From contig NZ_CP044310.1 in assembly GCF_009664365.1 (NCBI RefSeq), forward strand, positions 6,015,501-6,079,500: a stretch of DNA of 64,000 bases, in the 5' to 3' direction. The position numbers and the translations under genes are program-made. This DNA is from Paenibacillus xylanilyticus. GTDB taxonomy: Bacteria > Bacillota > Bacilli > Paenibacillales > Paenibacillaceae. Under the pieces are notes generated by a model. That model worked only from the letters and a program-made list of their open reading frames with translations. It ran no database searches and was not told the DNA's origin. Each line of letters opens with the position of its first letter. The first letter of the stretch is position 1. This document shows positions 58,705 through 64,000 of this stretch, piece after piece.

Positions 58705-59937
58705 GTGGACATTCGCCGTAATCTGCCTTTGCTGATGATCATTTGTTTTCTTAGTCAGATGGGCGGTTTCATGATCCTCCCCCTGTTTCCTTTATTTATT
58801 GAGGAATTCGGCCTGTCCGGCTGGATGATGGGGGTTATTTTTGCACTCTTTTATGTTGGAAAAGTCATTGGAGGGGTTCCGGCTGCAGCACTCTACCGCA
58901 AACTGGGCGGTCAACGGGCCTTAATCGTCATGCTGTTCATTCTCGCGGTCTGTATGGGCGGCTTCGCCGTCTCTTCTGCTGCACTTCTGTTTGGTTTGCT
59001 GCGGCTGCTGCAGGGACTCGCTTCCACCGGACTCACCGTCATTGTCCGATCCATCATCGGGGATGGGGGCAATGCGGATAACCGCGGTCTGTACAATGGA
59101 TATATCAGCAGTAGTGAAGGTGGAGGCATGGTGCTTGGGCCGGTAATCAGCGGCTGGCTTGCCCTGCACTGGCCGTTATCGGCTCCATTTCTGCTCGTTA
59201 CGCTATGCTGTCTGATAGCCATGGGAACGGCTATGGGGATCAAGAGTAGGCCAGAATCTAAACAAAAGTTTACAGCGGAAGAGCGCGAGCGAATGCCAAA
59301 TCTGGACTCTGGGGCAAACCCAGACATTCCGATAAACCATGCCTATGCAGGATCTCGGGCAAGGTTGACCCTACGACAGCAGTTAATCGGCTACGGTACG
59401 GTACATTTCCTCGAAATGAGTGCCTATGCGGTATTTCTGACGTACTTCGCTCTCTATGCAGCCCACATGATGCATTGGGACCCATTTGCGACCAGCTTGG
59501 CTTTTACCGTGGCCGGAATCTCCACGCTGGCTGCTGCACCCGTAGCCGGTTATCTATCCGATCGTATGGGTGATCGACTGCTGCTCTGCATGCTCGGCAT
59601 GTTAATGATCGGCATTGAAGTGGTTGTTTTTCTAAGCACCTCTTCTTATGCATGGGTTTATGTTGGCATGCTGATTGGCGGGGTTGGCGGTGCCTGTTAC
59701 ATGGATTCCTTTTTCGCTCATATCGGGGACCACATCCCTGATGCAGGCAGAAGCGAGGTCATTGGCAAAATCGTCTCTGCGGCGGAGATCGGCTCCATCA
59801 TATCTCCTCTGATTGCGGCGCTGCTTGTAGAGTACGTTTCGCTCTACGCCGTGTTTGTGTTCAATCTGGTCCTGATCGCTGCTGCTATTGCCGTTCAGGC
59901 CGTGATGCGGAGCAGGTACAGAGCGAAACAGGGGTAA
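58705..59937 (+). CDS. MFS transporter
   Basis: A 410-aa major facilitator protein with twelve hydrophobic segments: PLLMIICFLSQMGGFMILPLFPLFIEEFGLSGWMMGVIFALFYVGKVIGGVPAAALYRKLGGQRALI with the loop 2-3 motif, and a repeat in the C-half (DRMGDRLL). It resembles drug or small-molecule exporters; the substrate is unknown. It begins with GTG at 58705, preceded by AAAGGAG, and diverges from potA. Confidence 0.88.
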   Translation: MDIRRNLPLLMIICFLSQMGGFMILPLFPLFIEEFGLSGWMMGVIFALFYVGKVIGGVPAAALYRKLGGQRALIVMLFILAVCMGGFAVSSAALLFGLLRLLQGLASTGLTVIVRSIIGDGGNADNRGLYNGYISSSEGGGMVLGPVISGWLALHWPLSAPFLLVTLCCLIAMGTAMGIKSRPESKQKFTAEERERMPNLDSGANPDIPINHAYAGSRARLTLRQQLIGYGTVHFLEMSAYAVFLTYFALYAAHMMHWDPFATSLAFTVAGISTLAAAPVAGYLSDRMGDRLLLCMLGMLMIGIEVVVFLSTSSYAWVYVGMLIGGVGGACYMDSFFAHIGDHIPDAGRSEVIGKIVSAAEIGSIISPLIAALLVEYVSLYAVFVFNLVLIAAAIAVQAVMRSRYRAKQG

Positions 59938-59943
59938 CGTACA

Positions 59944-59970
59944 AAACCGCTCACATGAGTGGGCGGTCTT
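59944..59970 (+). terminator. terminator after the MFS gene
   Basis: AACCGCTCAC, ATGA, GTGGGCGGT with one mismatch, then a U-rich stretch about 10 nt later. Convergent with the Nudix gene. Confidence 0.6.
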
Positions 59971-59977
59971 GATCCTT

Positions 59978-60445
59978 TTATTTTTTTCCTATTAAAGAGG
60001 CGATATGTTGAGCATTTTCTTGAATTTTTCTTTTTAAGTATGGGTCTGTCTTGTCGGGTAATTCTGTTGGTTTGTAAAACTTCGCTTCTAAAACTTCTAC
60101 GCCATCGGGCTTAGGCTCCCCTTCAAATTCCGTACAAACGTATCCAATGACCACATTATGATATTCATGCCCGTTCCTTAATTTCGTATATAATTCTTTA
60201 CCGGAAAAGACGCCGAATAGCTCCAGATTCTTTATTTTTATCCCAAGCTCTTCTTGAACCTCTCTCATCGCTGCCTCTTCTACCGACTCTCCCAACTCCA
60301 TAAATCCACCGGGCACTCCCCAGGTATCATCATTATGCCGAATTAACAGAATTTCACCAGTCTTATTCAAAATGAGAATACTCGGTCTTACCAAAATTAC
60401 AGGAGCATTGCCAATCATACCCCGCAGCGTTTCAATGTATCCCAT
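59978..60445 (-). CDS. Nudix hydrolase
   Basis: A 155-aa Nudix protein. The Nudix box is GGFMELGESVEEAAMREVQEELGI with the expected Gly, Glu and REVxEELG residues. It resembles ADP-ribose pyrophosphatase or mutator-type Nudix enzymes; the substrate is unknown. The ATG at 60445 lies after AGGAGGGG; the longer frame to 60472 lacks spacing to a site. Confidence 0.9.
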   Translation of the reverse strand: MGYIETLRGMIGNAPVILVRPSILILNKTGEILLIRHNDDTWGVPGGFMELGESVEEAAMREVQEELGIKIKNLELFGVFSGKELYTKLRNGHEYHNVVIGYVCTEFEGEPKPDGVEVLEAKFYKPTELPDKTDPYLKRKIQENAQHIASLIGKK

Positions 60446-60559
60446 CGATGATCCCCTCCTATGTGAATTCATGACTCATTATAGGAGAGTTTTAAATAAC
60501 CATATAGAGAAAAATCCCCCTTTATTTTTTCCTATTTTGCAGACCTTGAGCTGATGAAA

Positions 60560-60598
60560 AAGAAAAAATAACCCGCTCGCACCTAGTGTGCAAACGGG
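60560..60598 (-). terminator. terminator after the nitric oxide synthase gene
   Basis: The minus strand has GCCCGTTTGCAC, ACTA, GGTGCGAGCGGG, then TTATTTTTT. Confidence 0.75.
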
Positions 60599-61794
60599 CA
60601 TCTCAGGGATGAATCTCCAGCCTGCGGCTGATGGGGATTGGCATCCTTATGCTGTTGTTCAATATTCTCTGGTTCAGCACCAGCTGATTCTCCATCTAGT
60701 ATATACGCTGATTCCTGACGGAAAAAGTTCGGCTTCACGATCTCATTGCGATAGGAGCTGTGGAAGATATGGGTCGTTGCCGGAGAAACAGGCGGAATAA
60801 GCCAAACCCAGTCTCCAGTCAGCTCACGCCCTGCCTTTGCCTCCCTCTGCTCAAACAAAGCAAATTGCGACGCCGCCGTATGGTGATCCACTATGCTGAC
60901 GCCTGCTTTCTTGAAAGAATACAGTACGGCTACATTCAATTCAACGAGTGCGCGATCCTTCCATAGCGTCGTTTCGCTGGATGTGTTCAGTCCGAGTGCT
61001 GCTGCCACTGCAGGCAGTTTATTGTAGCGGAAGGTGTCCGCCAGATTACGTGCACCAATTTCGGTCTCCATATACCAGCCGTTAAACGGCGCAGCCGGAT
61101 AAGAAATGCCTCCAATCTCAAGCCGCATATCCGCAATCATCGGTACACCGTACCAGCGCATGCCGAGTTCCGCAATTTCAGATCGGTCGGGGTGTTCAAT
61201 GTTCACTTCTACAATATCCTCATGGGGTATAACATACCACTCGGGAGCCTGCCCTTGCGCCTGAATAATGAGCGGTAATACATCGTAATCTCCCCCTGCC
61301 CCTTGCCAGCCAAGTGACATGGCCGCCTTGGTCAGTTCCAGGGATGCAGGATCTCCAATGATACCTTGTTCCGTCTCGTATCCAGCATAACGGATAAGCT
61401 GGTGGTTCCAGATCCGTACAGGAGCTCCGCTTGGCCCAGTCGGCGGAAGAATCGTAATCATCGGGATAACCTTACCGCCATTGGATGCCACACGGATATG
61501 ATTCATCACGGCCTCCGCAGCAGTTCCGGCTGTGTCTGCATGACGAGCATCCACAATTCGCAGCTTGTCCCAGAACAATCGTCCGATACAGCGGTTGCTG
61601 TTCCTCCATGCCATTTTGCAGCCGTGCTCCAGTTCTTCGGTCGTATGCACATAAGTGCCCGTATCTTCAATCTCCTGATGAACAGCAATAAGCCGGGCCT
61701 CCGCGTCTTCTCGCGAATGGCCCAGCTCTTCATAACATGTATATATAAACCGTTCAGCTTCTCCCTGCAATTGATCCAGGTCTGTCCGCATCAT
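60583..61794 (-). CDS. nos: bacterial nitric oxide synthase (oxygenase domain)
   Basis: A 403-aa bNOS oxygenase that makes NO from arginine with help from cellular reductases; no reductase domain is fused. The haem Cys is C69 in WRNSNRCIGRLFW. The substrate region is FNGWYMETEIGARNLAD, and pterin-site residues are in VWLIPPVSPATTHIFH. Bacillales bNOS is usually about 360 aa; here a polar tail of about 35 residues ends in SSLRCPFAH, whose Cys-Pro resembles a haem-regulatory motif. The gene lies downstream of dps and has its own promoter. NO from bNOS protects Bacilli from peroxide, which fits the neighbour. Confidence 0.95.
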   Translation of the reverse strand: MMRTDLDQLQGEAERFIYTCYEELGHSREDAEARLIAVHQEIEDTGTYVHTTEELEHGCKMAWRNSNRCIGRLFWDKLRIVDARHADTAGTAAEAVMNHIRVASNGGKVIPMITILPPTGPSGAPVRIWNHQLIRYAGYETEQGIIGDPASLELTKAAMSLGWQGAGGDYDVLPLIIQAQGQAPEWYVIPHEDIVEVNIEHPDRSEIAELGMRWYGVPMIADMRLEIGGISYPAAPFNGWYMETEIGARNLADTFRYNKLPAVAAALGLNTSSETTLWKDRALVELNVAVLYSFKKAGVSIVDHHTAASQFALFEQREAKAGRELTGDWVWLIPPVSPATTHIFHSSYRNEIVKPNFFRQESAYILDGESAGAEPENIEQQHKDANPHQPQAGDSSLRCPFAH

Positions 61795-61828
61795 TCATTC
61801 CACCAATCTGTACATCTCGAATGCCACT

Positions 61829-61857
61829 ATTATACGGCAAGCACACCGGATTTGTAA
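61829..61857 (-). promoter_or_regulatory. nos promoter
   Basis: On the minus strand a perfect TATAAT (61834-61829) lies 17 bp downstream of a weak -35 (TTACAA, 61857-61852). It falls in the 124-bp gap between dps and nos, which has no terminator. Confidence 0.5.
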
Positions 61858-61918
61858 GCGAACGGGGACTTTGTTCACGGACTCTACATATCGTTGTCAG
61901 GATGCGGGTTATCTTCGC

Positions 61919-62395
61919 TTATTTGCCCAGAAATGCGTTTAACATCCAGATTTCTTTGTCCAATGCCGCTGTGAATCCAATCAGCATATCTTCAGTAGCG
62001 TTATCCTCTGCTTCTCCTGCTGCATGGATGCCTTGCTTAATCACTTCTACCATGGTGCGCAGATCAGCAACCACCGACTCTACCATACGCTCAGCAGACA
62101 ACTGTCCCTGTGCCTCATCAACTGGGGACAAACGAAGCTGTTCGGACATCGTAGCTACCGGACGTCCACCAATAGCAAGCAGGCGTTCTGCGACTTCATC
62201 CATGTTCGCTGTAGCCAGGTTATACAGCTCTTCGAATTTGGCGTGAAGTGTGAAGAAATGTGGTCCTTGGACATACCAGTGGAAATGGTGCAGTTTCGTA
62301 TACAATACAGACCAGCCTGCAATCTGGCGGTTCAGGACTTCTTGCAATGCTGCAGTGTGGTTAGTAAAAGTGTTTGTTGTTTGAATTGTGCTCAT
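61919..62395 (-). CDS. dps: Dps-type mini-ferritin
   Basis: A 158-aa Dps protein: YTKLHHFHWYVQGPHFFTLHAKFEELYN carries the inter-subunit ferroxidase His/Asp/Glu pattern, followed by MDEVAERLLAIGGRP. It forms dodecamers that bind iron and protect DNA from peroxide. A PerR-type box lies 78 bp upstream of the ATG, so peroxide should induce it. The ATG at 62395 is preceded by GAGGGGAAAA. Confidence 0.95.
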   Translation of the reverse strand: MSTIQTTNTFTNHTAALQEVLNRQIAGWSVLYTKLHHFHWYVQGPHFFTLHAKFEELYNLATANMDEVAERLLAIGGRPVATMSEQLRLSPVDEAQGQLSAERMVESVVADLRTMVEVIKQGIHAAGEAEDNATEDMLIGFTAALDKEIWMLNAFLGK

Positions 62396-62472
62396 GGATA
62401 TTTTCCCCTCTCATATACAAAATAATGTGATTTTAATTCAAGGAATTCTGATTATTTGCTGCTTTATTTAAT

Positions 62473-62487
62473 TTAGACTTAATCTAA
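62473..62487. promoter_or_regulatory. PerR-type box of dps
   Basis: TTAGACTTAATCTAA is a near-perfect dyad, one base different from the katA box. A TATAAT lies about 15 bp away on the minus strand. Confidence 0.8.
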
Positions 62488-62680
62488 ATCTTGTTTTAAT
62501 TATAACACCGCCTATCTACTTTGTGAAGGCTTTAGCCTGCTCTTCCAAATGAAGATTCCATGAAGCTGCACTCCATCTTCTCATAGAAGCGAGATGTTGC
62601 TGCTTGTCAGATTACACAAAGCATTTATACCTCGGATTCACTTGATGTGCAGCGATTATCCTCACATTTTCCACAATCCA

Positions 62681-62719
62681 AAAAGCCCTGTTACCTACCT
62701 TAGTAAGGCAAACAGGGCT
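62681..62719 (-). terminator. terminator after the HAD gene
   Basis: The minus strand has AGCCCTGTT, a 19-nt loop with a further short pairing, AACAGGGCT, then TTTT. Confidence 0.75.
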
Positions 62720-62738
62720 GCAAAACACATATCACTCT

Positions 62739-63479
62739 TTATTGTAGAACCAACTCGGATGTAAGAATTCGAGTTATTTCATTATAATCTCGTGCCACGT
62801 GATGAGGCTGATGGTTCGATTCTGGCAGTGCATTCCGATGGTTGAACCAGATGACATTCCATCCGGCGTTTACCGCACCTACTACGTCATTACGCCATGA
62901 GTCCCCGACATAATAACTGAAGCGTGCATCCGTGCCTGTCTGTTTATTTACATGTTCAAACAATTGCCGATCCGGCTTGGCATACCCGAGGGTTCCCGAG
63001 ATGAAGATTCGCTCCTCCGGGACGAGGTCAAACACATTCAGTGCTTCGAGCTTGCGTCTCTGATGTTCCCCCTCACCATTCGTAATAAGTCCTACAAGGT
63101 GTCCGTCTGCCATAAGGCTCCTTATCAGATCATAAGCACCATCAAATGGCTGAATCTGAAACTGTCTGCTCAGATACTGTGCTTGCAGTGTTTCAGCCTG
63201 TCCTTCAATTAAGGGTACCCCGAACTCCTTCATCGTGAGTTCAAATCTGCGTCTACGCATCCGTTCCACGGCTTCGGCTTCCGGAACGGCAGAGAGACCC
63301 TCCTGATCAGACAACCAGTCGCTGTAGTAGCGGAATCGGTGATAAACCTCGGCATATGGAAAATCATCGTCTAGACCAAGAACCTTCTGCAGTGCTCCTC
63401 TGAGCGGCTGCAAGTGGTCATACAATGTATCATCCACATCAAAAAATATCGCTTTCTGAGTTTGGTCTTTGGATAAAAT
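62739..63479 (-). CDS. HAD hydrolase, YjjG-type, with apparent ATT start
   Basis: A HAD phosphatase of the IA (YjjG-like noncanonical pyrimidine nucleotidase) type: motif I FFDVDDTLYDH with nucleophile Asp, motif II GLITNG, and motif III/IV KPDRQLF with GDSWRNDVVGA. ATG, GTG and TTG are missing between the upstream in-frame stops and motif I. The first GTG is inside motif I (63437) and would delete the nucleophile Asp. An ATT at 63479 lies 6 nt after AAGGAGG and gives a 246-aa protein beginning LSKDQTQKAIFFD. I therefore place the start there; another in-frame ATT (63482) is too close. Confidence 0.75.
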   Translation of the reverse strand: MLSKDQTQKAIFFDVDDTLYDHLQPLRGALQKVLGLDDDFPYAEVYHRFRYYSDWLSDQEGLSAVPEAEAVERMRRRRFELTMKEFGVPLIEGQAETLQAQYLSRQFQIQPFDGAYDLIRSLMADGHLVGLITNGEGEHQRRKLEALNVFDLVPEERIFISGTLGYAKPDRQLFEHVNKQTGTDARFSYYVGDSWRNDVVGAVNAGWNVIWFNHRNALPESNHQPHHVARDYNEITRILTSELVLQ

Positions 63480-63621
63480 AATGGTCCTCCTTCTCTATCT
63501 TCAATGAGGTGAGTTATATTTCACTCATAAAATTAATAAAAGATTAGAATATTATGGGAACAAACTTTAATAAATGATACAATAACTTTTTAACAAATCG
63601 GCAAGGAGGCAGCCATACTGC

Positions 63622-63858
63622 ATGACATTCTCTACATACCCGAAGGAAAAGAAACAACAAAATATCTATAGCTTAGTCCTAAATCTCATTCTTTTCGTGG
63701 TTGCTGCATTGATACTAGTCTACGCCTATTATACTTACGATGCCAAACCCTCTTCCAGCTATCTGTTAATCGTAATCCCCATGACGGGGTGTGCAATAAG
63801 GTCAGTGTACCACGCAGTAATGCTCCTAAAAATGAAGAAGCGTAAAAATGAACATTGA
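63622..63858 (+). CDS. small two-TM membrane protein
   Basis: I do not recognise this 78-aa protein. Two hydrophobic helices (about 18-38 and 45-65) are joined by a short loop, with a Lys-rich C-terminus (KMKKRKNEH). The ATG at 63622 lies 12 nt after AAGGAGG, a rather long spacing. It is divergent from the HAD gene. Confidence 0.6.
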   Translation: MTFSTYPKEKKQQNIYSLVLNLILFVVAALILVYAYYTYDAKPSSSYLLIVIPMTGCAIRSVYHAVMLLKMKKRKNEH

Positions 63859-63904
63859 AGGTGGAAAAGAAAGATTAATATTTATCTCGCCTTAAACCAA
63901 CAGC

Positions 63905-63948
63905 AAAAAAGGTAGATATACTGCACTCTTTCTACAGCATACCTACCT
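63905..63948 (-). terminator. probable terminator for a gene right of the window
   Basis: The minus strand has GGTAGGTATGCTG, a loop, CAGTATATCTACC, then T6. It implies a minus-strand gene whose end lies at or beyond the right edge. Confidence 0.6.
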
Positions 63949-64000
63949 ATTCATGTTCTTTGAATTAACGATTCACTCTACAACCAACGGTACAACCTTG

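Larger units (their letters stand above)
62396..62738. other. region between dps and the HAD gene
   Basis: This 343-bp stretch holds the dps leader with a PerR-type box (62473-62487) and the terminator of the HAD gene (62681-62719). In the middle I see nothing further. Confidence 0.7.

Noticed and set aside
63973..64000. 3' end of a minus-strand gene at the right edge
   Set aside because: Only nine codons (ending VVPLVVE) before a stop; too little to call a gene, though the terminator beyond it suggests one.
1..64000. Insertion sequence, prophage or tRNA
   Set aside because: No transposase, integrase, phage structural gene or tRNA cloverleaf was recognised.

Overview
The window looks like a chromosomal segment of a Paenibacillus-type endospore former. 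The evidence is moderate GC, strong AGGAGG-type ribosome binding sites, a GerA/GerC/GerB spore germination operon, a Bacillales-type anaerobic cobalamin pathway (CbiX with a His-rich tail, a long iron-sulfur CbiH), a bacterial nitric oxide synthase, and Fur/PerR/Fnr/NrdR-type sites. I see no rRNA, tRNA, CRISPR array, prophage or insertion sequence. Genus is inferred from gene content, not from a marker gene.

Layout. 1-3.2 kb (minus): the 3'-truncated end of an ABC1/UbiB kinase gene, a phasin-like coiled-coil protein, a ThuA-like protein and a short-chain dehydrogenase. 3.4-16.1 kb (minus): a cobalamin operon led by an adenosylcobalamin riboswitch with a leader terminator, in the order cbiH-cbiX-cobK-cbiC-(760-bp repeat-filled gap)-cbiD-cobL-cobI-cobM-cbiG-cbiA. 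It covers every corrin-ring step from sirohydrochlorin to cobyrinate a,c-diamide. hemD, which makes the tetrapyrrole precursor, lies just upstream with its own terminator. 17.3-21.6 kb (minus): germinant receptor operon in the order A-C-small D-B. 21.7-25.6 kb (minus): Fur-controlled siderophore ABC importer of the YclNOPQ type. 25.7-28.7 kb (minus): a 111-aa unknown protein, pirin, DoxX, and a BlaI repressor with an M56 metalloprotease. 29-33.3 kb: PerR-type oxidative stress cluster (katA, perR, an atypical response regulator) divergent from a membrane diguanylate cyclase. 33.3-36.1 kb (minus): aldo/keto reductase and a degenerate hybrid histidine kinase. 36.4-39 kb (plus): nrdDG behind an Fnr site and paired NrdR boxes. 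39-48.7 kb: a soluble chemotaxis-type transducer, a GH3 glycosidase, an FAD-Rieske oxidoreductase, a PadR-HAAS-DUF4097 operon, an SDR, and an XRE-cupin/VOC pair. 49-54.3 kb: esterase, LigB-type dioxygenase, CDF transporter, quinone reductase divergent from an AraC regulator, and a membrane protein. 54.6-58.4 kb (minus): potABCD polyamine importer. 58.7-63.9 kb: MFS transporter, Nudix hydrolase, nitric oxide synthase, Dps, a HAD phosphatase and a small membrane protein.

The most noteworthy non-standard signals are as follows. (1) Two copies of an interspersed structured repeat (about 10.1 and 54.35 kb) keep a bulged hairpin despite sequence changes. (2) A long inverted repeat of a second type sits in the same gap inside the cobalamin operon. 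(3) Three near-identical PerR-type boxes lie before katA, perR and dps. (4) The nrdDG promoter has an Fnr site at about -41.5 and two NrdR boxes exactly 32 bp apart. (5) The HAD phosphatase gene appears to start at ATT. (6) Signalling proteins with eroded catalytic motifs are present.
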